DNA of 24,474 bases from Bacillota bacterium (GCA_023459875.1 JAEWRY010000029.1:1-24474); one strand, 5' to 3'; numbered from the stretch's first letter, positions 15,702 through 23,722 are shown. Translations and numbers: made by a program. Notes: a model not told the origin generated them from the letters alone.

Positions 15702-15736
15702 CGGTGTCCTATGCGTATTTGACGCATAGGACACCG
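15702..15736 (+). terminator. Perfect 15-bp hairpin between convergent operons
   Basis: Arms CGGTGTCCTATGCGT and ACGCATAGGACACCG close a 5-base loop, 37 bases past the LCP stop, followed by TCTTTGATTTG. It can act as the terminator of the EPS operon, and possibly for the opposite operon. The stem base matches the hairpin at 23522. Confidence 0.65.
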
Positions 15737-15793
15737 TCTTTGATTTGTAACAGCCAGGCGAAGACCGGAAAATCTAGTGGTAACCCCTATTAA

Positions 15794-15818
15794 GATCCTT
15801 CGCTTCGCTCAGGATGAC
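15794..15818. repeat. Short interspersed motif, copy 2 (inverted)
   Basis: The sequence GATCCTTCGCTTCGCTCAGG, running on to ATGAC, is the inverse of the GTCATCCTGAGCGAAG motif. A variant in the other orientation is at 3104-3131. It begins the degenerate tandem array that follows. Confidence 0.6.
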
Positions 15819-15937
15819 ACGATATTACAGCATGGGATGGCACAATATTGCGGCTCCGAATGACGTGATATTGCTGCTCCTGAAGACGTGATATCGGCTC
15901 AAGATAACGTGATATTGCGGCTTTGGAGACTAGATAC
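15812..15937. repeat. Degenerate tandem repeat of about 21-24 bp
   Basis: Five to six diverged units share a core like GACGTGATATTGCGGCTCC, for example at 15858-15881 and 15906-15927. The array fills the DNA between the interspersed motif and the stop of the TolC-like gene. Unit length varies by a few bases. No function is evident. Confidence 0.55.
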
Positions 15938-15939
15938 CG

Positions 15940-17025
15940 TCAGTTCCCGGCCACCGTGTTGAGGTAGGCAAGATAGGCGCTGTAGAGCGCGCTTTCCTTC
16001 CCTTTTACGGAAGCCTCCATGGAGGAGTATTCCAGTTTCAGATTGGATAAGGCCAGTGCGGACACAAAACCCCTGTCGTATTGCCCCTGCAGCTTATCGA
16101 GCTTATCTTTCTCAACGGAGAGGTCCCGGTAGCTGTTTTGCAGGTCCTCATACTGACGATCCAGGTTCCGGTAAAGGAGGGAAAAGCTTGTTTGCAGATT
16201 GGTCCGCGCCGTCTCCAGATTGAGCTTCGCCCCCGCGATCTGGGCTTTGGTGGCGTAATTGTGGTTGGGGTACGACATGCTGTCGCAGGTGATCTGAAGG
16301 GCCTTGAGATTGACGCTGTTTGCGAGCATGGAGGCAAGGCCGGCGTCCTCATCCCTCTTCATGAGACCTGAGAATACGCTCTCATTCAGTTCGGGGAAGG
16401 TGAACTCCAGCGAGGCGTCCGCGTTCAGGCCCAGCTTCGACTTGAGAGTAATTTCGTCGGCGTCTTTCTTGGTCTCGAGGCCTGCGAGGGCGTTTTGCAG
16501 ATCGCCCACGGCGCACTCCAGCGCGTCGTAGGTTTTCTGGGAGATGTAGCCCTTTTTGAGCCCGTCGGCATAGTTTTGAAGCTGCGTCTGCTTCTGGGAA
16601 ATGCTTGCCTTCGTTGCTTCCATGTTGAGCTCATCCTGCCAGCAGGTGAGAAAGGCCTGCCGGGCGGCCAGTACCGCGTTATCGATCTTCTGGTTATACT
16701 GAACGCTCGCCACGTCGTAGGCGCATTTTGCCTGGTCCCTGCTGTTGCACAGGGAGGCGTACTGAGAATACAGCATGCCGGTGGAATCGTACATGACTAC
16801 GTTGGTCAATTCGTCGGCCGCGTCGGTGAGCTTGTCGGAAGCAGACTTTGCAATGGCCAGGTCGCTTTTGATCTTCGCGTAGTCCGGGCTGTGGTCGGTC
16901 CAGAGCTGGGCGATGGTATCCAGAGATACCGCGACAGAACCGGAGGAGGTCCCGGTGTCGGCGGCAAAGCACAGCCCCGAACTCAGTAGTGCAACCGCCA
17001 GCACCGCGGAAATCAGTTTTTTCAA
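15940..17025 (-). CDS. TolC-like (outer membrane efflux protein family) protein, short form
   Basis: This 361-residue exported protein has a signal peptide (residues 1 to about 21, ending CFA-A) and two helix-rich repeats of the OEP/TolC type. Each repeat has long amphipathic, heptad-like helices and a parallel turn motif: GYISQKTYDAL (159-169) and GFVSALALSNL (319-329). In TolC each repeat also carries membrane beta-strands. Here the corresponding gaps are only about 75-92 and 249-258, too short for the normal strands, so this may be a helical tube without a barrel. It is the last gene of the export operon, 17 bases after the adaptor gene. The start is TTG with GGGGG eight bases upstream. 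It probably docks with the adjacent adaptor; whether the host has an outer membrane is unknown. Confidence 0.75.
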   Translation of the reverse strand: MKKLISAVLAVALLSSGLCFAADTGTSSGSVAVSLDTIAQLWTDHSPDYAKIKSDLAIAKSASDKLTDAADELTNVVMYDSTGMLYSQYASLCNSRDQAKCAYDVASVQYNQKIDNAVLAARQAFLTCWQDELNMEATKASISQKQTQLQNYADGLKKGYISQKTYDALECAVGDLQNALAGLETKKDADEITLKSKLGLNADASLEFTFPELNESVFSGLMKRDEDAGLASMLANSVNLKALQITCDSMSYPNHNYATKAQIAGAKLNLETARTNLQTSFSLLYRNLDRQYEDLQNSYRDLSVEKDKLDKLQGQYDRGFVSALALSNLKLEYSSMEASVKGKESALYSAYLAYLNTVAGN

Positions 17026-17042
17026 GTGGTCTTCCCCCTTCT

Positions 17043-18302
17043 TTAGTCAATGCTCTTAATGACATTAATGGCGCTGTTATCGTTTATTTTATCGGCTCCG
17101 TCGACAACCACCACGTCATCGGCCGTGAGACCGTCCGTCACCTCCACATAGAGGTTTTTCTCACTGCCCAGCGTGACCTGTGTTTTTTGTGCGGTGTTCC
17201 CGTTTACCTTATAGACATAGTAGGCGCCGTTCTCCTCCACAACCGACTGGGAAGGGACATACAGGGCGCTCGTCTGATCGCCGTCGTCAAACCCTGCCGT
17301 GGCCAGCATACCGGCTCTCAGCTCGCCGGAGGTGTTGTCGATTTCGACGGTCACCTTAAAAAGCCCGGTGGCCGCTTCCGCCGAGGGAGCAATGGTGGTG
17401 ATGGCGCCCGTATATTCCTTGGGGACGTCGTTTAGGGTAACCCGCACGGACATGCCGGTCTGCAGCTTCAGTACGTCGCTGCCGGTGACGGAAATAACGA
17501 GGTCCATAGCCGAGGGGTTAATAATGGTGGCGTTCGCCGTCTGGGCCGTGGCAAGCTCCCCGGCGGTTGCGTTGAGGACTGATACCACTCCCGCGATGGG
17601 CGAGGCGACCTGGGTGTCGTCCAGCGCCGACTGGGCGGTATCCAGCGCCGCTTTGGCGCTGGCCACCTGCTTTTCGGCGGCTGCGATGCTCTCGGGAATC
17701 AAGACGTTCTGGTTGATTTTGAGGGTATCCTGGGCTGATTTCAAGGCTCCCTCGGCGTTATCCAGGGCGCACTGGGCGGTATTCATGGTGTTTTCCGCCT
17801 GCCCAAGCTCAAAGGAGCTGGCTTCGCCGATGGACTGCATGTAGCTCACCTTGTCATAATTGTCCTTTGCCGAGTCGCAGGCGTTCTGCGCGCTGGTGAG
17901 ACCCAGCTGGGCGGCGTCCACGGCCTGTTGGAGCTTGAGGAGCGCGGAGGCTGCGTTCCCGCTTTTTGTGTTCGTCAGGTTGATGAGCGTAATATCATAA
18001 GCGGCCTTGGCCTGACTGAATTTATTCTGGATATCGGAGCTGTCCAGGGTGAAGAGGACGTCGCCCGCGTTCACCTTGTCGCCCACCTTGAAGTTGACGC
18101 CCGAGATGGTGGCCGAGACCTTGGGCACCACCGTAACCTCCTGCACAGCCTGCAGGCTGGCGCTGTAGGACGCGCTGCTGATGAGACTGTCCGACTTCAC
18201 CTTGGACGCCGTCACGCTGACGGCGCCGCCGGCCGACGGCGAGCAGGAAGCCAATGTAACGAGCAGTGCCGGTATCAGTACTATGGCGCTAAATTTTTTC
18301 AT
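17043..18302 (-). CDS. HlyD/MacA-like efflux adaptor lipoprotein
   Basis: This 419-residue protein begins with a lipoprotein signal (lipobox LASC, Cys at about 20), so it is anchored on the outer face of the membrane. It then shows the membrane fusion protein layout. The first half of a lipoyl-like domain is VNFKVGDKVNAGDVLF. A long Ala/Gln-rich coiled-coil hairpin follows (about residues 95-230). The second lipoyl half is ASPIAGVVS, and beta-barrel and membrane-proximal domains complete the chain. Such adaptors connect an inner-membrane pump to a TolC-type duct. The gene lies between a shorter adaptor and the TolC-like gene with gaps under 25 bases. The start at 18302 has AGGGGAGA just upstream. 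Confidence 0.88.
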   Translation of the reverse strand: MKKFSAIVLIPALLVTLASCSPSAGGAVSVTASKVKSDSLISSASYSASLQAVQEVTVVPKVSATISGVNFKVGDKVNAGDVLFTLDSSDIQNKFSQAKAAYDITLINLTNTKSGNAASALLKLQQAVDAAQLGLTSAQNACDSAKDNYDKVSYMQSIGEASSFELGQAENTMNTAQCALDNAEGALKSAQDTLKINQNVLIPESIAAAEKQVASAKAALDTAQSALDDTQVASPIAGVVSVLNATAGELATAQTANATIINPSAMDLVISVTGSDVLKLQTGMSVRVTLNDVPKEYTGAITTIAPSAEAATGLFKVTVEIDNTSGELRAGMLATAGFDDGDQTSALYVPSQSVVEENGAYYVYKVNGNTAQKTQVTLGSEKNLYVEVTDGLTADDVVVVDGADKINDNSAINVIKSID

Positions 18303-18326
18303 ACGAAATCTCCCCTGCCTTCCTGA

Positions 18327-18950
18327 TTAAACATAAAATTTGACGGTGGCGTTCATTCCGAAGATAAGCGGGAGATCGTCAGGATCGCTAATTTCCACCT
18401 TAACCGGGATATTCTGGGTGACTTTGGTATAGGTGCCGCTTGTAGAGAAGCTGGAGGTGGAAGAAAAATAGGTCTGGGTCGTGCTGGCGATTTCCGTCAC
18501 GGTTCCGGAGAAGGTCCTTCCGGGGTAGGCGTCCAGCTTCACATCCACCTTCTGACCGATGGAGATTTCGGATATCTTGGTTTCCTCCACGTTCACACCG
18601 ATATAGAGGTGATCGGTGTCCGCGATCACGGCCAGCTGGGTGGCGGCGGAAACAGCCTGGTTTTGTTCCACATTATCCTGCACGACGGTGCCCTTGATGG
18701 GAGAGACTATGTAGGGAAGGCTCTGGGTCCTGCCCAGCACCTCGTCCTTGTCCACGACGTCCCCGTTTCTCACGTCCCACTCCAGGAGGCTTCCGGGCGA
18801 CGTGGGATAGATAGAGTACATTTTTGCGGTCACCTTGGCGTTGTCGGTGACGATGAAGCCGCTGCTGTAGACAAAGAAATAGTAGAACGCGCCGCCGCCG
18901 ATGAGAAGGGCAAGCAAAAGGACCGCCAGGAAAATTTTTTTCTTTTTCAT
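18327..18950 (-). CDS. Miniature HlyD-like adaptor
   Basis: This 207-residue protein has one N-terminal membrane helix (about residues 5-27). The two halves of a lipoyl-like domain follow: SLLEWDVRNGDVVDKDEVLG and SPIKGTVVQDNVEQNQAVSA. A beta domain (VKLDAYPGRTFSGTVTEIAS) completes it. The helical hairpin that normally separates the lipoyl halves is missing, leaving only about 10 residues, so it is roughly half the length of EmrA or HlyD. It probably sits between the ABC exporter and the longer adaptor, but whether both act in one assembly is inference. The start is preceded by GGGG about eight bases away. Confidence 0.82.
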   Translation of the reverse strand: MKKKKIFLAVLLLALLIGGGAFYYFFVYSSGFIVTDNAKVTAKMYSIYPTSPGSLLEWDVRNGDVVDKDEVLGRTQSLPYIVSPIKGTVVQDNVEQNQAVSAATQLAVIADTDHLYIGVNVEETKISEISIGQKVDVKLDAYPGRTFSGTVTEIASTTQTYFSSTSSFSTSGTYTKVTQNIPVKVEISDPDDLPLIFGMNATVKFYV

Positions 18951-19037
18951 GATAAAACCCCATTTCTCCGCTGCTTAACTTTTTCACAAGGACATTCTGA
19001 GCGGAGGAATGTACCTGTACCCGTTACCGCGTTCATA

Positions 19038-20939
19038 TTATAATTCTTCACCCTCTGAAAACTGACTTTGATAGAGCGACGCGTAAAACCCGTTTTTGCT
19101 CAGAAGTTCCTCGTGGTTTCCCTGCTCCACGATGTCGCCGTCCCTCATGACGAGGATGGTATCGGCGTTTTTAATGGTGGAGAGCCGGTGGGCGATGACG
19201 AAGCTGGTGCGGTTCTGCATAAGTCCGTCCATGGCGCTCTGGATGAGGATTTCCGTGCGGGTATCCACCGAGCTTGTGGCCTCGTCGAGAATCAGGATTT
19301 TCGGGTCGCGCAGGATGGTCCTGGCGATGGTGAGCAGCTGCTTCTGCCCCTGGGAGATGTTGCTGGACTCTTCGTTCAAAATCATGTTGTAACCGTCGGG
19401 CAGGGCCCTGATAAACTCGTCGCAGTGGGCCACCTTGGCCGCCCTCACGACCTCCTCGTCGGAGGCGTCAAAGCTGCCGTACCGGAGGTTTTCCATGATG
19501 GAGGCGTTATAGAGCCAGGTATCCTGCAGCACCATGCCGAACATGCTGCGCAGATCGTTTCGTGTAAAATCGTGAATATCCCTGCCGTCCACCAGAATGC
19601 GGCCCCCGTTAATTTCGTAGAACCGCATGAGCAGCTTCACGATGGTGGTTTTACCGGCGCCGGTGGGACCCACGATCGCCACATTCTGCCCCGGCTGGAT
19701 GACGCTGCTGAAGTCTTTGATGATGACCTTATCCTCGCTGTAGCCGAACCTGACGTTCTGGAACTCCACCTTGCCTTTTACATTTTCGGCAATGGCACTG
19801 TGGTCGGCGTCGGAGCTCTCCTCTTTCTCATCCAGGAATTCAAAGACGCGCTCGGCGGCCGCCATGGTGGACTGTAGCGTATTGGAGATGTTGGCAATCT
19901 GGATGATCGGCTGGGTGAAGGAACGGACATACTGGATGAAGGAATAGACGTCACCGACCTCGATGATCCTTTTTACAGCGAGATATCCGCCCAGAATACA
20001 GATGACCACGTAGCCCAGGTTGCTCACAAAGTTGATGATGGGCATCAGCATGCCTGAAAGGAACTGGGAGATCCAGGCCGAGTGGTAGAGCTCATCATTG
20101 AGCTTTTTAAATTTGTCCAGTTCGGCCTCTTCACTGTTGAAGACCTGAACAATGTTGTGCCCCCCGTAGATCTCCTCGATCTGGCCGTTGATTTCGCCCA
20201 GGGACCTTTGCTGCCCGATAAAGTACTTCTGGGACTTTTTCATGACCAGACCGATGAGGAATCCGGAGAGGGGCAGCACTAGGAAGGTCACGATGGTCAT
20301 GAGCCAGCTGATGCTGAGCATCATGATGAGGATGCCGATCACGGTCGCGGCTGAGGTGATCATCTGCGTGAGGCTCTGGTTGAGGGTCATGCTCACGGTG
20401 TCCACATCGTTCGTAATGCGGGAAAGCACCTCGCCGTGGGACCTCTTGTCAAAGTACTTGAGCGGGAGACGACTAATCTTTTCGGAAAGCTCTTTTCTAA
20501 ACTGATAAGTAACCTTCATGGAGATATTCGACATGATGTAGTTCTGAAGGTAAGCGCAGAAGGCGGAGGCCAGATAAAGCGCGATGAGCAGCGCGACGCA
20601 TTTTCCGATGTACTCAAAATCGGTCAGCAGTCCCGTGCCGGCCGTCCAGGCCAGCAGACCGTCCACCAGCTTGGTCATTCCCCAGCCCATGATCTTCGGG
20701 CCCAGGATGGAGAAGGTGGCCGAGCAGGCCGCGAGAATCATGACGAACAGAATTGTCAGCCGGTAGCCTGCCAGATACCCCATCAGCTTATGAAAGGTGG
20801 CGCCGAAGTTTTTTGCCTTTTCTCCCGGCGCGCCCATCCCGCCGTGACCGGGTCCCATTCCGCCGCCGCGGCCGCCCATCCCGCCGCCTAAGCCGCCGGG
20901 TTTTACAGCCGGGCCGTTGGAGGAGTTGTTTTCACTCAT
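19038..20939 (-). CDS. ABC exporter half-transporter, consensus Walker B subunit
   Basis: This 633-residue protein joins a six-helix exporter domain (about residues 55-340) to an ATPase domain. The ATPase shows Walker A GPTGAGKTT (about 423), signature ISQGQKQ (about 528) and Walker B LILDEATSSVD (about 550) with the catalytic Glu. The signature is altered (SQGQ for SGGQ). The first 40 residues are unusually Gly/Met-rich and likely flexible. It overlaps the upstream half-transporter gene by four bases (ATGA), and the two form a heterodimer of the LmrCD/TM287-288 type. Substrate cannot be predicted. A gap of 87 bases separates it from the adaptor genes, which probably belong to the same transcript. 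Confidence 0.93.
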   Translation of the reverse strand: MSENNSSNGPAVKPGGLGGGMGGRGGGMGPGHGGMGAPGEKAKNFGATFHKLMGYLAGYRLTILFVMILAACSATFSILGPKIMGWGMTKLVDGLLAWTAGTGLLTDFEYIGKCVALLIALYLASAFCAYLQNYIMSNISMKVTYQFRKELSEKISRLPLKYFDKRSHGEVLSRITNDVDTVSMTLNQSLTQMITSAATVIGILIMMLSISWLMTIVTFLVLPLSGFLIGLVMKKSQKYFIGQQRSLGEINGQIEEIYGGHNIVQVFNSEEAELDKFKKLNDELYHSAWISQFLSGMLMPIINFVSNLGYVVICILGGYLAVKRIIEVGDVYSFIQYVRSFTQPIIQIANISNTLQSTMAAAERVFEFLDEKEESSDADHSAIAENVKGKVEFQNVRFGYSEDKVIIKDFSSVIQPGQNVAIVGPTGAGKTTIVKLLMRFYEINGGRILVDGRDIHDFTRNDLRSMFGMVLQDTWLYNASIMENLRYGSFDASDEEVVRAAKVAHCDEFIRALPDGYNMILNEESSNISQGQKQLLTIARTILRDPKILILDEATSSVDTRTEILIQSAMDGLMQNRTSFVIAHRLSTIKNADTILVMRDGDIVEQGNHEELLSKNGFYASLYQSQFSEGEEL

Positions 20940-22663
20940 GCAAGCTCCTCCTTACTCAGCTGAGACATGGCGATTTCCTGATATACCCCGCAGCTGTTCA
21001 TCAGCTCCCGGTGGGTCCCCGTTCCGACGATCCTGCCGTTTTCCAGCACGATGATCTGCTCGGCGTTCATAATGGTGCTGATTCTCTGAGCCACGATGAG
21101 GATCGTGCTCTGGCCCGTTTCCCGTTTGAGGGCGTGGCGCAGCGCGGCGTCGGTCTTGAAGTCCAGGGCGGAGAAGCAGTCGTCAAAAATATAGATCGGG
21201 GCTCTTTTGGACAGGGCCCGGGCGATGGAGAGCCTCTGCTTCTGCCCGCCGGAGACGTTGGTCCCGCTCTGGGCGATGGGCGCGTCGAGCCCCTCGGACT
21301 TGGAGGCGATGAATTCCGCAGCCTGGGCGATTTCCGCGCTTTTTTCGATATCCTCCAGGGTTAAATCCGCTTCCCCGTAAGAAATGTTTGATTTGATAGT
21401 GCCGGTAAATAGGTTTGCCTTCTGCGGGACAAAACCGAGGCATTTTCTCAGATCATACAGATAAACATCCCGGATGTCTTTGCCGTCGATGGTGATGGAA
21501 CCGCCCGTCACATCGTAAAACCGCGGGATGAGATTCACGATGGTGGATTTACCGCTTCCGGTGGCGCCGATGAGCGCGGTGGTCTGGCCGGGTTTCGCGG
21601 TGAAGGAAATGTTATATAATACCTTTTCCTCGGCTCCGGGATAGGCGAAGCTGACGTCCTTAAACTCGACAAGACCTTTAACCTGCTCCAGCCGTTCCGG
21701 GTTCTCCCGGTCTTTGACCGAGGATTCACTTTCCAGCACCTCGGCTACCCGGTCTGCCGAGACCGAGGCCCGGGGGATCAGAATAAACATCATGGCGAGC
21801 ATCAGAAACGCCATCATGATCTGCATAACATACTGCATGTACGCCATCATATCGCCGATATTGAGGTTGAGCGCTGAAACCTGTTTCGCCCCGAACCAGA
21901 AGACGGTCAGCGTAATGATGTTTAAAATGAGCATCATGGTAGGCATCATGGAGGATGTCACGATATTGATGAAAAGGTTGACCTTGGTCAGGTTCTGATT
22001 GGCGGTGTCAAACCGGTTTTCCTCAAATTTCTGGGTGTTGAACGCGCGGATCACCAGCATCCCGTCCAGATTCTCACGGACGATCAGGTTGAGTTTGTCG
22101 ATCAGAACCTGCACCAGCTTGAATTTCGGCACGGCGATGATGAAAACGAGCAATACCAGCCCAAGGAGTTCGACGACCCCGAGGGTGATGATCCAGGAAA
22201 GGGATTTGCATTTTGCGTAGGCGTGAATCACGCCGCCGGCGCCGATGATCGGAGCGTAAATTCCAAGCCTCACCACCATGATCATGAGCGTCTGGATCTG
22301 GGTCAGATCGTTTGTCGTTCTCGTGATAAGGGAAGAAGTCGCAAAGCGGTCGAACTCGGCGTTTGAATAGCTCTCGACCTTCTGGAAGACAGCCGTTCTC
22401 AGATCCCTGCAGGTCCCGGCGGCAAGTCTGGACGCCAGGAACCCAACCGCAAAGCTGCTGGCCGCGCTGCACAGGGCAACCGTGAGCATGAGCGAACCGT
22501 TCTTGATGATTTCATTGACGTTGCCGACGAGGATTCCGTCGTTGATAATCTCCGACATATAGTCCGGCAGAGCCAGGTCGCATTGGGCCTGAACAAACAG
22601 CAGTGCGACGGCGGCAAACACAATAATAAGGTAGGGTTTCAGATACTTTGTCAGTTTAAGCAT
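20936..22663 (-). CDS. ABC exporter half-transporter, degenerate Walker B subunit
   Basis: This 575-residue half-transporter has six membrane helices followed by an ATPase domain. Walker A is GATGSGKST (about 363), the signature is the canonical VSGGQKQRLS (about 467), and Walker B is IYIFDDCFSALD (about 491-501). Here Asp replaces the catalytic Glu, a known feature of the degenerate site in heterodimeric exporters. Together with its partner's SQGQ signature, this predicts one active and one degenerate ATP site. I chose the ATG at 22663 because TTAGGAG lies eight bases before it, rather than the longer frame from 22699. It lies 63 bases after the TetR gene. Confidence 0.93.
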   Translation of the reverse strand: MLKLTKYLKPYLIIVFAAVALLFVQAQCDLALPDYMSEIINDGILVGNVNEIIKNGSLMLTVALCSAASSFAVGFLASRLAAGTCRDLRTAVFQKVESYSNAEFDRFATSSLITRTTNDLTQIQTLMIMVVRLGIYAPIIGAGGVIHAYAKCKSLSWIITLGVVELLGLVLLVFIIAVPKFKLVQVLIDKLNLIVRENLDGMLVIRAFNTQKFEENRFDTANQNLTKVNLFINIVTSSMMPTMMLILNIITLTVFWFGAKQVSALNLNIGDMMAYMQYVMQIMMAFLMLAMMFILIPRASVSADRVAEVLESESSVKDRENPERLEQVKGLVEFKDVSFAYPGAEEKVLYNISFTAKPGQTTALIGATGSGKSTIVNLIPRFYDVTGGSITIDGKDIRDVYLYDLRKCLGFVPQKANLFTGTIKSNISYGEADLTLEDIEKSAEIAQAAEFIASKSEGLDAPIAQSGTNVSGGQKQRLSIARALSKRAPIYIFDDCFSALDFKTDAALRHALKRETGQSTILIVAQRISTIMNAEQIIVLENGRIVGTGTHRELMNSCGVYQEIAMSQLSKEELA

Positions 22664-22726
22664 GCAATAAGCTCCTAAGCGTTCTTTGGGGATCAGCACC
22701 TGTACTTTCCCAAAAACATATGTTTG

Positions 22727-23395
22727 TTACTGTCCGGCACTATGGTTACCGTCTTTGAGCACCCGCATAATAATATCGGTATAGGGCGCGTAGGCTGCAA
22801 ACTGATCCGGCCTGTGAATGGCAATCGAGACGATCCCTTTTACGCAGCACAGCAAAATGACGGTCAGCTTTTCGGGATCTTCCATCGAGAATTCGCCGGT
22901 CTTCTGCCCCTCCTTAATAATGTCTCTGATGCTGCTCACCAGGACAAAATACTGTTTTTTCATCAGTTCCGCTGTTTCTTTGTCTTTTTGGTCCCCGTGA
23001 TTCATGTTCTGAAAGGCCGCGTGAATAAAATCAATGTGGTGTCCCGACGGTTCTCTGCCTATCGACGCCTGAATGAGAAACTCAAAGCTTTCTACGCGTT
23101 TGAGCAGTTTCGTGATGATCAGCTCAAGCCGCTCGGTGGGAGTGCCGTCAAAGTCTGATACTTTTTCGATTTCCTTCAGGTTGCTGTCTACCATTTGTTT
23201 CATGAGCTCCAGAAAAATGGCGTCCTTGCTGGCAAAATAACGGTATGCAAGGCCCTGGCTGATTTCCGCTTCCGCCGCGATGTCGGACATTGTGGCCGCC
23301 CCGCCCTTGCGGAGGAAAACCGTTTTTGCGGCTTTCAGAATTCTGCCCCGCTGTTTTTCCCGGATTCGCCTGTAGTCTTCCTCGGACCTCGGCAC
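22727..23395 (-). CDS. TetR/AcrR-family transcriptional regulator
   Basis: This 222-residue regulator has an N-terminal helix-turn-helix (MSDIAAEAEISQGLAYRYF, about residues 30-50) and a larger C-terminal ligand/dimer domain of normal length. It heads the export operon, so it probably represses the pump and itself until a ligand binds. A palindrome overlaps the start of the transcript just before the gene, fitting autoregulation. The start is GTG at 23395, seven bases after AAAGGAGG. An upstream in-frame ATG at 23425 falls within the palindrome and has no ribosome site. Confidence 0.92.
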   Translation of the reverse strand: MPRSEEDYRRIREKQRGRILKAAKTVFLRKGGAATMSDIAAEAEISQGLAYRYFASKDAIFLELMKQMVDSNLKEIEKVSDFDGTPTERLELIITKLLKRVESFEFLIQASIGREPSGHHIDFIHAAFQNMNHGDQKDKETAELMKKQYFVLVSSIRDIIKEGQKTGEFSMEDPEKLTVILLCCVKGIVSIAIHRPDQFAAYAPYTDIIMRVLKDGNHSAGQ

Positions 23396-23409
23396 GGGAT
23401 CGCCTCCTT

Positions 23410-23428
23410 TGAATGAATGATTCATTCA
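23410..23428. promoter_or_regulatory. TetR operator palindrome
   Basis: The 19-bp sequence TGAATGAATGATTCATTCA is a perfect odd palindrome centred on 23419. It covers about +7 to +25 of the predicted tetR transcript and ends two bases before the AAAGGAGG ribosome site. Binding by the adjacent TetR protein is inferred from position and symmetry. Confidence 0.75.
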
Positions 23429-23440
23429 TTTCTCTTTTGT

Positions 23441-23469
23441 AGTTTACCAACCGGAGCTTAAAATGTCAA
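23441..23469 (-). promoter_or_regulatory. Sigma-A promoter of the tetR-export operon
   Basis: On the minus strand a consensus -35 TTGACA (23469-23464) and -10 TAAACT (23446-23441) are separated by 17 bases. The start would be near 23434, immediately upstream of the operator palindrome. Confidence 0.8.
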
Positions 23470-23521
23470 GCACCATTTTAAACATACTTTTCCGGGTTTC
23501 CCAGCCCGAAAATGTAAGAAC

Positions 23522-23551
23522 GGCGGTGTCTCAAATGCATGAGACACCGCC
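23522..23551 (-). terminator. Perfect 12-bp hairpin after the small-gene pair
   Basis: Arms GGCGGTGTCTCA and TGAGACACCGCC enclose a 6-base loop, 39 bases past the 43-codon gene. The following minus-strand sequence (GTTCTTACATTTTC) is moderately U-rich. It separates the small genes from the tetR promoter and belongs to the same hairpin family as those at 3063 and 15702. Confidence 0.55.
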
Positions 23552-23590
23552 CCGAAAAATGCCCCGGCCTGTCATCCGGATAATGATAAG

Positions 23591-23722
23591 CTACTGCACC
23601 TTGGTATCCTTAATGGTCTGTCTTGTCTTGTCGTTTTTATTTGTCGTATTTTCATGAGTTACCGGGATCGGTTTCGGAGAAGCCTTATTGTTGTTCTTTT
23701 CATCCCACTGGTTATTTTTCAT
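23591..23722 (-). CDS. Small hydrophilic protein, 43 aa, unknown function
   Basis: The ATG at 23722 opens a 43-codon frame ending TAG. The product begins MKNNQWDEKNNNK and ends KDTKVQ. It is rich in Asn, Lys, Thr and Asp, with no hydrophobic core, Cys or signal peptide. AAGGAG lies 11 bases upstream, overlapping the stop of the preceding 52-codon gene, from which it is separated by 15 bases. The two look like one transcript ending at the hairpin at 23522. I do not recognise the family. The composition would suit a disordered or small spore-associated protein, but no diagnostic motif is present. Confidence 0.6.
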   Translation of the reverse strand: MKNNQWDEKNNNKASPKPIPVTHENTTNKNDKTRQTIKDTKVQ

